Positions 22,333 to 29,376 of a stretch of 29,376 nt of DNA are shown piece after piece. Positions within the stretch are counted from its first letter, which is position 1. Every line of letters begins with the position of its first letter. The position numbers and the translations under genes are program-made. Where the stretch lies: the NCBI GenBank assembly GCA_036397065.1, contig DASWJP010000021.1, forward strand, positions 1 to 29,376. The letters are read 5' to 3'. The notes under the pieces were generated by a model. The model was not told the origin of the DNA. It saw nothing but the letters and a program-made list of their open reading frames with translations, and ran no database searches. The DNA is from JAJFGI01 sp036397065. Its GTDB lineage: Bacteria > Pseudomonadota > Alphaproteobacteria > Kiloniellales > J153.

Positions 22333-24222
22333 ATGGACGACGTCCTGACCATACGCGACCTGCAGGTTGGTTTTGACATTCATGGAACGGTCATCCCGGC
22401 TGTCAATGGCGTTTCCTTTTCCGTGCGCCGGGGATCGACGGTTGCCCTGGTCGGCGAATCCGGTTCGGGCAAGTCGACGGTGGCGCAAAGCATCATGGGC
22501 ATACTGCCCAAGGTCGGGCGCGTGCTGGGCGGCGAGATTCTCTATCGGGATCCGGCGAACCCGGACGATCCGGTCGATATCGCCAAACTGGGCCGCGACA
22601 GCCGTGCCATGCGGGCCATTCGCGGCGGCCACATCTCGATCATCTTTCAGGAGCCGATGACCTCGCTGTCGCCGGTCCACACCATCGGCGATCAGGTTGG
22701 TGAAGCCTTGCATCTGCATCGGACCGTTGATCGCCAGAATGGGCGGGAGATCACGGTCGAAACTTTGCGGATGGTCGGCTTTCCCGATCCCGAAGCCGCC
22801 TACAAGGCTTATCCATTCGAGCTTTCCGGCGGCTTGCGTCAGCGGGCGATGATTGCCATGGCGCTGATCTGCCGGCCCGCCATCCTTATCGCCGACGAAC
22901 CGACGACCGCATTGGATGTGACCATCCAGGCGCAGATCCTGAAGCTCTTGACCCAGCTTCAGGAGGACTTGGGCATGGCGATCCTGATCATCACCCATGA
23001 TCTGGGCGTGGTCGCCAATATCGCCGAAGAGGTCGTGGTCATGTATCACGGCAAGGTGGTTGAAAGCGGGCCGTGCGAAGAGATCTTCGCCAACCCGGAG
23101 CATCCCTATCTCAAGGCCTTGTTCACCGCCGTGCCGAAGCCGAACATGCCGCGCGGCGAGCGGTTGATTCCGATTCGCACCATCGAGCCCGGCAAAGCCA
23201 GCCTCTTGCGGCACAAGGCCGTCGCACCGGCGGCCAATGGCACGGCGACCTCGCTGTTACAGGTCAGCCATCTCAGCAAGAGCTTCACCATGCGCCAAAA
23301 GGGCATGATGGGCCTTGGCACGCGCACGGAGGTCACGGCCGTCGATGACGTGAGCTTCGTCATCCACCGCGGCGAATGCCTGGGGTTGGTCGGTGAGTCG
23401 GGATGCGGGAAGACGACGCTGAGCAAACTGATCATGCGGGCATTGACCCCGAGCTCTGGGGAAATAACGTACGACGATCACGGCCAACCCGTGAATGTGC
23501 TGGAACTGCGGGGCGATGACTTGCTGGCCTTCCGCCGGAAGATTCAGTTCATCTTCCAGGATCCGTTCGGCTCGTTGAATCCGCGCATGACCGCCCTCGA
23601 TATCATCAGCGAGCCGTTGATCGTGCATCAGGTCGGCACACACGAGGAGCGCATTGATCTGGTCAAGGAATTGATGCGCTTGGTCGGCCTGGATATTCGT
23701 TTTTTACGGCGATACCCGCACAGCTTTTCCGGCGGTCAGCGGCAACGCCTGGGTATCGCCCGGGCGCTGGCCTTGCAGCCGGAACTGCTCATCTGCGACG
23801 AGCCGGTCTCGTCTCTGGATGTGTCGATCCAGGCGCAAATACTCAATCTTTTGAAAGATTTGCAAAGCGAATTGGGCCTGACTTACTTGTTCATTTCGCA
23901 TAATCTGGCCGTGGTCGACTATATGGCGGACCGGATCGCGGTCATGTGCGACGGGCGGATCGTCGAGATCGCGCCGCGCGATGCCCTGTTCGCGGCGCCG
24001 ATACATCCGTACACAAAGGCGCTGCTGGCCGCTGTTCCATATCCCGACCCGGCGCGGCGGCTGGATTTCGATCATCTGTCGACGATCCGTCTGCAGAGCT
24101 TGGCGGACTATGAGCCGCCGTTCGGCGTGACCGGGCCGGGCATGTCAAAATTGGTTGAAGTCGGCCGCGAGCATTTCGTGCGGGCGACGAATGATGCCAC
24201 CGCCGAGGCGATCTTGCCGTGA
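22333..24222 (+). CDS. oligopeptide-type ABC transporter, fused double ATP-binding protein
   Basis: This 629-residue cytosolic ATPase carries two complete nucleotide-binding domains, equivalent to fused OppD and OppF (architecture as in YejF or GsiA). The first has Walker A GESGSGKST (41-49), signature LSGGLRQ (164-170) and Walker B ILIADEP (Asp188-Glu189). The second has Walker A GESGCGKTT (354-362), signature FSGGQRQ (465-471) and Walker B LLICDEP. Each is followed by a peptide-family extension (HPYLKALFTAVP; HPYTKALLAAVPYP). All catalytic motifs are intact, so both sites should hydrolyse ATP. I chose the ATG at 22333 (MDDVLTIRDLQVGFD), not the GTG at 22264, since family proteins begin right before the first strand. 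The stop overlaps the binding-protein start by four bases (GTGA). The substrate is probably a peptide or related compound. Confidence 0.93.
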   Translation: MDDVLTIRDLQVGFDIHGTVIPAVNGVSFSVRRGSTVALVGESGSGKSTVAQSIMGILPKVGRVLGGEILYRDPANPDDPVDIAKLGRDSRAMRAIRGGHISIIFQEPMTSLSPVHTIGDQVGEALHLHRTVDRQNGREITVETLRMVGFPDPEAAYKAYPFELSGGLRQRAMIAMALICRPAILIADEPTTALDVTIQAQILKLLTQLQEDLGMAILIITHDLGVVANIAEEVVVMYHGKVVESGPCEEIFANPEHPYLKALFTAVPKPNMPRGERLIPIRTIEPGKASLLRHKAVAPAANGTATSLLQVSHLSKSFTMRQKGMMGLGTRTEVTAVDDVSFVIHRGECLGLVGESGCGKTTLSKLIMRALTPSSGEITYDDHGQPVNVLELRGDDLLAFRRKIQFIFQDPFGSLNPRMTALDIISEPLIVHQVGTHEERIDLVKELMRLVGLDIRFLRRYPHSFSGGQRQRLGIARALALQPELLICDEPVSSLDVSIQAQILNLLKDLQSELGLTYLFISHNLAVVDYMADRIAVMCDGRIVEIAPRDALFAAPIHPYTKALLAAVPYPDPARRLDFDHLSTIRLQSLADYEPPFGVTGPGMSKLVEVGREHFVRATNDATAEAILP

Positions 24223-26141
24223 AGATCATGCGAAATCTTGCCGCCGCATGCTGTCTGGCGCTGATGGCGATGAATGTGCCGGCCAGCGCGATGGAGCTTG
24301 TGGAGCCGCCCGAATTGGCATCGCAGGTGGCTGCCGGTACGTTACCGCCGATCGGTACGCGGCTGCCGGACCCACCGATGGTGGTCGATCTGGGTGGCGC
24401 GGATCGGAGCGTCGGCAACTATGGCGGCTCGATACGGATGCTGATGAGTCGGCAGAAAGATATCCGCTACATGGTCGTCTACGGGTACGCCCGGCTGGTC
24501 GGGTACAACCGGGATTTGGAATTGGTGCCGGATATCGCCGAAAGCGTCGAGGTCGAGGACCAGCGGATCTTTACCTTCCGCTTGCGCAAGGGCCACCGTT
24601 GGTCCGACGGGCACCCGTTCACCGCCGAGGATTTCCGCTATTACTGGGAGGACGTTGCGAACAATCCGGATTTGTCGAAATCCGGCCCACCCAAGGTGAT
24701 GATCGTCGATGGCCAGCCACCGCGCTTCGAAATTCTCGACGAACGGACGATAAGATACAGCTGGCCGAGCCCGAATCCGTATTTTCTGCCCGCACTCGCC
24801 GGTGCCAGCCCGTTGTTCATCTACCGGCCGGCCCACTATCTGAAGCAGTTCCATGCGAGCTATGTCGATCCGCAAAAGATGCAGGAGATGGTCACCGAGG
24901 CGAGCGCCCGGGTTTGGGCTGGTCTGCACCACGAGAAAGATGAACAGTATCGCTTCGACAACATCGATCTGCCGACATTGCAGCCGTGGATGGGCATCAC
25001 GCGGCCGCCGTCCGAGCGCTTCGTCTTTCGCCGCAATCCGTTTTATCACCGGGTCGATGCGGCCGGGCATCAATTGCCGTACATCGACGAGGTCGTCATT
25101 GCGATCGCCGACGAGAATCTGATTCCGGCCAAGACCGGGTTTGGCGAAACCGACCTGCAGGCCCGCTACCTGCGGTTCGATCACTACACGTTCCTGAAGC
25201 AGAGCGAGAAGGACAAGGGATACCGCGTCCGCCTGTGGCCGACTGCTCTGGGCGCCAAGGTGGCCTTGTATCCCAACCTCACTGCCGCCGATCCGGTTTG
25301 GCAGAAACTAACACGGGATGTGCGATTCCGGCGTGCCCTGTCCCTGGGCATCGACCGGCAGGCGATCAACCAGGTCCTTTACTATGGGTTGGCGCGGCCA
25401 AGCGCCGATACGGTGTTGCCGGAAAGCCCGTTGTTCGATGCCGAGTACGCGACCGCCTGGGCGGCGTTCGATCCGGATCAGGCGAATGCATTGTTGGACG
25501 AATTGGGGCTGACCCGGCGGGGCGACGGGACGCGTCTGCTGCCGGATGGGCGGCCGATGCAGATCGTCATCGATACGGCGGGCGAGAGCACAGAAGAGTC
25601 CGATGTGCTGGAGCTGATCAAGAACAGTTGGGCGGAGATCGGCATCGAGCTGTTCAGCAAGCCGTCGCAACGGGAGGTCTTCCGCAACCGGGTCTTTTCC
25701 GGCGCCGCCATCATGTCCGTATGGACGGGGATCGAGAATGGATTGCCGACAGCGGATATGAGCCCGGCCGAGTTGGCGCCCACCGATCAAACGCAATTGC
25801 AATGGCCGAAATGGGGTGAGAATTTCGAAACCATGCAGTCGTCGGGACAGGCGCCGGACCTGCCGGATGCCGCCGAGCTGCTGCGCCTGAACAAGGCGTG
25901 GCGCAATGCCGGCGACGCCGAGACGCGCCGCAAGGTTTGGCATCGGATGCTGAAAATACGCGCCGACCAGGTTTACTCGATTGGCACCGTCAATGGCGTG
26001 CCCCAGCCGATTGTCGTCAACGAGCAGCTGCGAAACGTGCCGGACGCGGCGGTATTCAGTTGGGAGCCCGGATCGTTGTTTGGAATTTACCGGCCCGATA
26101 CCTTCTGGTTCGACGGCGACCGGCGCATGGGAGCGCAGTGA
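24219..26141 (+). CDS. ABC transporter family 5 substrate-binding protein
   Basis: This 640-residue periplasmic binding protein is of the SBP_bac_5 family, which binds peptides, nickel or opines. A Sec signal peptide covers about residues 1-24 (NLAAACCLALMAMNVPASA); the Cys pair does not make a proper lipobox. Family landmarks are GYARLVGYNRDLELVPDIAES, FTFRLRKGHRWSDGHPFTAEDFRYYWED, a long lobe-II region, and RFRRALSLGIDRQAINQVLYYGLARPS. At 640 residues it is about 100 longer than OppA or DppA; the mature N-terminal stretch (about 25-75) and the region near 160-260 account for much of the excess. The GTG at 24219 overlaps the upstream ATPase stop. An ATG three codons in is an alternative. Its own stop is followed by the permease 64 bases later. 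The ligand is unknown. Confidence 0.92.
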   Translation: MKIMRNLAAACCLALMAMNVPASAMELVEPPELASQVAAGTLPPIGTRLPDPPMVVDLGGADRSVGNYGGSIRMLMSRQKDIRYMVVYGYARLVGYNRDLELVPDIAESVEVEDQRIFTFRLRKGHRWSDGHPFTAEDFRYYWEDVANNPDLSKSGPPKVMIVDGQPPRFEILDERTIRYSWPSPNPYFLPALAGASPLFIYRPAHYLKQFHASYVDPQKMQEMVTEASARVWAGLHHEKDEQYRFDNIDLPTLQPWMGITRPPSERFVFRRNPFYHRVDAAGHQLPYIDEVVIAIADENLIPAKTGFGETDLQARYLRFDHYTFLKQSEKDKGYRVRLWPTALGAKVALYPNLTAADPVWQKLTRDVRFRRALSLGIDRQAINQVLYYGLARPSADTVLPESPLFDAEYATAWAAFDPDQANALLDELGLTRRGDGTRLLPDGRPMQIVIDTAGESTEESDVLELIKNSWAEIGIELFSKPSQREVFRNRVFSGAAIMSVWTGIENGLPTADMSPAELAPTDQTQLQWPKWGENFETMQSSGQAPDLPDAAELLRLNKAWRNAGDAETRRKVWHRMLKIRADQVYSIGTVNGVPQPIVVNEQLRNVPDAAVFSWEPGSLFGIYRPDTFWFDGDRRMGAQ

Positions 26142-26205
26142 TGGACCCGAGCCGCCGGGTTCATACTATGCCGACGCGAGAGTTTGCACCGGTGGCGGAC
26201 GCGCC

Positions 26206-27204
26206 ATGCTGAGTTATATCGTACGCCGCATTCTGGCCATGGTGCCGACCCTGCTGGCGATCAGCCTGATCATCTTTGTCATCATCCAATTGCCGCCCGG
26301 CGACTTTTTCGAAAGCTATATGGCGGAGTTGCAGTCGCAAGGCGAATCCATCGACAAGGCGAAAATCGATTTCCTGCGCGAGCAATACGGCTTCGACAGG
26401 CCGATGATGGAGCAATATGCCGTCTGGGTCTGGGGGCTTTTGCAGGGCGATCTGGGGTATTCGTTCGAATTTCGTCTGCCGGTCACGGAGGTGGTCGGCG
26501 ACCGGCTGTATCTCACGGCCATTGTCTCGGTCGCCACCATCATTTTCACCTGGCTGATCTCGTTTCCCATCGGCCTCTATTCCGCCGCCCGGCAATATAG
26601 CCTGGGCGACTATACGCTGACGTTCATCGGGTTCATTGGCCTGGCGACGCCGAATTTCCTGCTGGCCCTGGTGCTGCTCTATTTCGCCAACGTCTATTTC
26701 GGCACGTCCATCGGCGGATTGATGGCGCCGGAATACATCGACCAGCCCTGGTCCCAGGGCAAGGTTCTCTCGGTCCTGGAACATCTGTGGATTCCGGTGA
26801 TCGTCATCGGCACATCGAATACCGCCGGCATGATCCGCCGGCTGCGCGCCAATCTTCTGGATGAGCTGGAAAAACAGTACGTGGTGACCGGCCGGGCCAA
26901 GGGGTTGCCGCCGGCGCGGCTGTTGCTGAAGTACCCGTTCCGGCTGGCCCTGAATTTCTTCGTGGCCGACATCGGCAGCTTGTTGCCGAGCATCATATCC
27001 GGGGCCGCGGTGGTCGAGATCGTGCTGTCGCTGCCAACCACCGGGCCGATGCTGCTGAGCGCGCTGCGCAGCCAGGACATGTATCTGGCGGGATCGTTTC
27101 TGATGTTCCTTGCCTTTCTAACCGTGGTCGGCGTGCTTATTTCCGATCTGGCGCTGGCCATGCTGGATCCGCGCATTCGCTTGCAGGGCGGGACCACGCG
27201 ATGA
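26206..27204 (+). CDS. peptide-type ABC transporter permease 1 (DppB/OppB type)
   Basis: This 332-residue inner-membrane protein has the DppB/OppB pattern. It opens with MLSYIVRRILAMVPTLLAISLIIFVIIQLPPGD and has about six membrane helices. The EAA loop is YVVTGRAKGLPPARLLLKYPFRLAL, which contacts the ATPase. GAAVVEIVLSLPTTGPMLLSAL follows, and the C-terminus ends LAMLDPRIRL. The second periplasmic region (SYMAELQSQGESIDKAKIDFLREQYGFD) is the typical family stretch. The ATG at 26206 has GGTGG about ten bases upstream. No in-frame start closer to the binding-protein gene exists. Its stop overlaps permease 2 by four bases (ATGA). Confidence 0.94.
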   Translation: MLSYIVRRILAMVPTLLAISLIIFVIIQLPPGDFFESYMAELQSQGESIDKAKIDFLREQYGFDRPMMEQYAVWVWGLLQGDLGYSFEFRLPVTEVVGDRLYLTAIVSVATIIFTWLISFPIGLYSAARQYSLGDYTLTFIGFIGLATPNFLLALVLLYFANVYFGTSIGGLMAPEYIDQPWSQGKVLSVLEHLWIPVIVIGTSNTAGMIRRLRANLLDELEKQYVVTGRAKGLPPARLLLKYPFRLALNFFVADIGSLLPSIISGAAVVEIVLSLPTTGPMLLSALRSQDMYLAGSFLMFLAFLTVVGVLISDLALAMLDPRIRLQGGTTR

Positions 27205-28376
27205 CGCCGCCTAGCGATACGGCAACCGGCCACGGCGTGCATTACGTCTCCCGGGAACCGTTCGATCCGTATTCCGTCGAAACCCTGACGCCGGAGCAGG
27301 AACGCTACTACCTGGCCTCGCAATGGCAATTGATGTGGTGGAAGCTGAAGCGCCACCGCATCGCGGTCATTGCCGGTGCCGTGCTGCTGGTCATGTATGC
27401 TTCGATCCTGGTGAGCGAATTCATCGCGCCCTATAACCTGCACAGCCGGAATACCAACCACATCTACGCTCCGCCGCAGAGCATCCACCTGTTCGACGAT
27501 GGCCGCTTCGTCGGGCCGTTCGTCTATGGCTGGTCGTACCGCCTGAACATGGAGAGCCTCAAGCGGGAATACGCGGAGGACAAAAGCAAGGTCCAACCGG
27601 TGCGCTTTTTCTGCCTGGGCGACAAATACAATTTCTGGGGCGCTATTCCGGGGCGCTTCCACATCATGTGCCCGGCGCAGGGCGGCACGCTGTTCCTGCT
27701 GGGCACCGATCGTTTGGGACGGGACATGTTTTCGCGCATCATCTATGGGGCGCGCATTTCACTGACCATCGGATTGATCGGCATCGCCATCAGTTTCACC
27801 CTCGGCTTGGTGATCGGCGGCGTGGCCGGATATTACGGCGGCCGCGTCGATCACATCATTCAGCGGGTGATCGAGGTCTTCCGTTCATTCCCGGAAATTC
27901 CGCTGTGGATGGCGCTCTCCGCCATCCTGCCGGTGAATTGGAGCCCGATTCTGATCTATTTCGGCATCACCGCCATTCTGGGATTGCTCGACTGGACCGG
28001 CTTGGCGCGGGCCGTGCGCTCCAAGCTTCTGGCCCTGCGGGAGGAGGACTATTGCATGGCCGCCCAACTGATGGGCGCTAGGCCGCGGCGCATCATCGCC
28101 CGGCACCTGATGCCCGGATTCATGAGCCACATGATCGCCTCGGCCACCCTATCGATCCCGACCATGATCCTGGGCGAAACAGCGCTGAGTTTCCTGGGCC
28201 TCGGCCTGCGGCCGCCGATTACCAGCTGGGGCGTGCTGCTGAACGAGGCGCAGAACATCAATGTGGTGGCGCTCTATCCCTGGCTCATGCTGCCGGTGGT
28301 GCCGGTGATCATATTGATCCTGGCCTTCAATTTCTTCGGCGACGGCCTGCGCGATGCGGCCGATCCCTACAAGTAA
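27201..28376 (+). CDS. peptide-type ABC transporter permease 2 (DppC/OppC type)
   Basis: This encodes 391 residues of the DppC/OppC type. A cytosolic N-terminus of about 50 residues leads to the first helix (IAVIAGAVLLVMYASILVSEFIAPY). A periplasmic loop of about 95 residues follows, larger than in OppC. It contains two Cys residues (FFCLGDKYNFW, HIMCPAQGG) that could form a disulfide, and it ends at the family motif LGTDRLGRDMFSRIIYGAR. The EAA loop is LREEDYCMAAQLMGARPRRIIARHLMPG. The C-terminus has GETALSFLGLGLRPPITSWG and FNFFGDGLRDAADP. The extended loop resembles YejE-type permeases. Together with permease 1 it forms the channel for the double-ATPase transporter. It is last in the operon and converges on the 94-residue gene 13 bases away. 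Confidence 0.94.
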   Translation: MTPPSDTATGHGVHYVSREPFDPYSVETLTPEQERYYLASQWQLMWWKLKRHRIAVIAGAVLLVMYASILVSEFIAPYNLHSRNTNHIYAPPQSIHLFDDGRFVGPFVYGWSYRLNMESLKREYAEDKSKVQPVRFFCLGDKYNFWGAIPGRFHIMCPAQGGTLFLLGTDRLGRDMFSRIIYGARISLTIGLIGIAISFTLGLVIGGVAGYYGGRVDHIIQRVIEVFRSFPEIPLWMALSAILPVNWSPILIYFGITAILGLLDWTGLARAVRSKLLALREEDYCMAAQLMGARPRRIIARHLMPGFMSHMIASATLSIPTMILGETALSFLGLGLRPPITSWGVLLNEAQNINVVALYPWLMLPVVPVIILILAFNFFGDGLRDAADPYK

Positions 28377-28389
28377 CCCGTGTGATGGA

Positions 28390-28674
28390 CTAGCGGGGGC
28401 TGCCTGCCCGGTCGAGGGACGCGAAGAACTGGTGCAGAAACTCGGACTCGGCGCTGATCTGTCGTAGCGCCCAGCGCACCGCATAGGCATCGTCGAGCAG
28501 GCGCCCCGCCCGCCGCTCGGCGCTGGTGTCATAGCCGCCATTGCGCACCAGGGCGGCCTGCTGGTCCAAGCGCTCGGCCAGGGTCCGCAGGCGGCGCACA
28601 TAGCGGCGCCCGTCGGCGCTCTCGGGGGCTACCTGGGTGTTGGCCTGTTGCTGGGTCATATGCGCATCGCGCAT
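28390..28674 (-). CDS. small protein of unknown function
   Basis: This encodes 94 residues, or 89 if the second ATG at 28659 is used; neither has a good ribosome site. The protein is hydrophilic and probably helical (YVRRLRTLAERLDQQAALVR, then GRLLDDAYAVRWALRQI, then EFLHQFFASLDR). There is no signal peptide and no membrane segment. I recognise no domain. It lies 100 bases downstream of the HTH-S24 regulator on the same strand and could share its transcript; it may be its target or partner, but nothing in the sequence shows this. A different-frame antisense reading (28149-28601) looks like a shadow. Confidence 0.6.
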   Translation of the reverse strand: MRDAHMTQQQANTQVAPESADGRRYVRRLRTLAERLDQQAALVRNGGYDTSAERRAGRLLDDAYAVRWALRQISAESEFLHQFFASLDRAGSPR

Positions 28675-28739
28675 AATTTCATCGCCACGGTCAAGGCAAG
28701 GCCTGGGGATGGTGGATACTGGGGCAGGGGCCCCGCAAT

Positions 28740-28784
28740 CCTAGGGGCTGGCTTAGGGGTGGCCTAAGGGCGGCCTAGGGGCGG
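28740..28784 (-). repeat. four imperfect 11-12-base tandem repeats at the 3' end of the HTH-S24 gene
   Basis: Read on the plus strand the units are CCTAGGGGCTGG, CTTAGGGGTGG, CCTAAGGGCGG and CCTAGGGGCGG, in direct succession. The last unit includes the stop codon and final two or three codons of the regulator; the others lie in the gap after it. Consensus CCTAGGGGYGG. This may be slipped-strand expansion, or a binding array. Confidence 0.75.
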
Positions 28785-29374
28785 ATCGAGAGGACCGGCG
28801 CCGCCCAGTCGAGGCTGACGTCTTCGATCGGCGCCGCATTCCAACTGGTCAGCAGATAGCGGTTCGGCCGGTAGCCCCGGCGCAGCTCCTTGACCAGGAT
28901 GGGTCCGTCGTCGGCGACCTTGACGATGCACAGACGGTTCAGACAGTCGTCGGGCACGCCTTCCTGGTCGCGCCGGTAAAACAACAGCCAGCCATCCCGC
29001 ATGGGATGCATCGAATCGCCGCGAATGCGCACGGCCACGACCGAGCCCTGGCCGACCCCCTCCGGCCCGTCGACCTCTTCCAGGCCGCCGCCCTTGGCAT
29101 GATCGTCGTGGGCATAGACGGTCTGCCCGGCGCCCACGTAGCCGACCACCGGGACCACGCGGGCCGCCGCCTCCGGCGGCTCCATATCCGGCAGCGACCC
29201 ATAGCGGAAACTGGCGGGATGGGCATCGGCCAGCTCGGCCATTTGCAGGATGTGCGCATCCTCGGGCATGGCGCCGTTTTCCCAGCGCGAGATATTGGAT
29301 TGGTCGACGCCGATCCGCTCGGCAAAGCCGGCCTGGGATAAACCCAGAGACTTCCGCAAGGCGCGAATCCGCAT
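28775..29374 (-). CDS. HTH-S24 transcriptional regulator (LexA/CI-like)
   Basis: This 199-residue repressor joins an N-terminal helix-turn-helix domain (LRKSLGLSQAGFAERIGVDQSNISRWENG, about 5-34) to a C-terminal S24 peptidase domain (about 72-199). The S24 catalytic dyad is visible: Ser121 in VRIRGDSMHPMRDG and Lys162 in ILVKELRRG. An Ala-Gly pair at 82-83 in VVGYVGAGQT is at the usual position for RecA-stimulated self-cleavage. It therefore looks like a phage CI-type or LexA-like repressor responding to DNA damage, though it is not LexA itself (XRE-type HTH). No phage genes are visible in the window. The start is uncertain: the ATG at 29374 is two bases from the window edge, and homologues often have a few more residues upstream. 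Confidence 0.87.
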   Translation of the reverse strand: MRIRALRKSLGLSQAGFAERIGVDQSNISRWENGAMPEDAHILQMAELADAHPASFRYGSLPDMEPPEAAARVVPVVGYVGAGQTVYAHDDHAKGGGLEEVDGPEGVGQGSVVAVRIRGDSMHPMRDGWLLFYRRDQEGVPDDCLNRLCIVKVADDGPILVKELRRGYRPNRYLLTSWNAAPIEDVSLDWAAPVLSIRP

Positions 29375-29376
29375 GG

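Overview
This is a GC-rich window from what looks like an alphaproteobacterium, probably a Rhodospirillales-type organism. That placement is inferred from the DUF2336 proteins, the TRAP and peptide transporters, and three sites matching the alphaproteobacterial cell-cycle regulator CtrA (TTAA-N7-TTAA). I see no phage, no insertion sequence with a transposase and no CRISPR array. Most of the window is metabolic, transport and signalling chromosome.

Layout. Positions 1-3399 (minus) hold a beta-oxidation pair: a FadN-type hydroxyacyl-CoA dehydrogenase/enoyl-CoA hydratase cut by the left edge, and a thiolase overlapping it by one base. An amidase-signature enzyme (3519-4940, minus) follows, diverging from a small exported protein of unknown function (5111-5413, plus). 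A 1582-residue membrane histidine kinase with six PAS and two GAF regions occupies 5443-10191 (minus), with a CtrA-type box upstream and apt (10371-10886, minus) behind it. On the plus strand from 11077 come a class III aminotransferase overlapping a DUF849/BKACE beta-keto acid cleavage enzyme, an exported SUMF1-type protein, a histidine-rich protein of unknown function, and two tandem DUF2336 paralogues, each with its own CtrA-type box.

A TRAP transporter operon (dctP-dctQ-dctM, 20882 down to 17652, minus) converges on the second DUF2336 gene. A tRNA-Pro(CGG) with a clear promoter and a YjbQ-family gene follow. A 518-base gap (21815-22332) carries a tandem repeat and a stem-loop that I cannot assign. 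A tightly packed peptide/opine-type ABC operon (fused double ATPase, binding protein, two permeases; 22333-28376, plus) converges on a 94-residue unknown gene and an HTH-S24 LexA/CI-like regulator at the right edge.

How the parts may work together. The aminotransferase-BKACE pair suggests use of a beta-amino acid through a beta-keto acid, with acyl-CoA products that could enter beta-oxidation. The two transporters point to import of organic acids and peptides. The most notable pattern is three CtrA-type boxes in 6 kb, in front of an orphan multi-PAS kinase and both DUF2336 genes. This suggests an undescribed CtrA-linked signalling module in which DUF2336 proteins take part.
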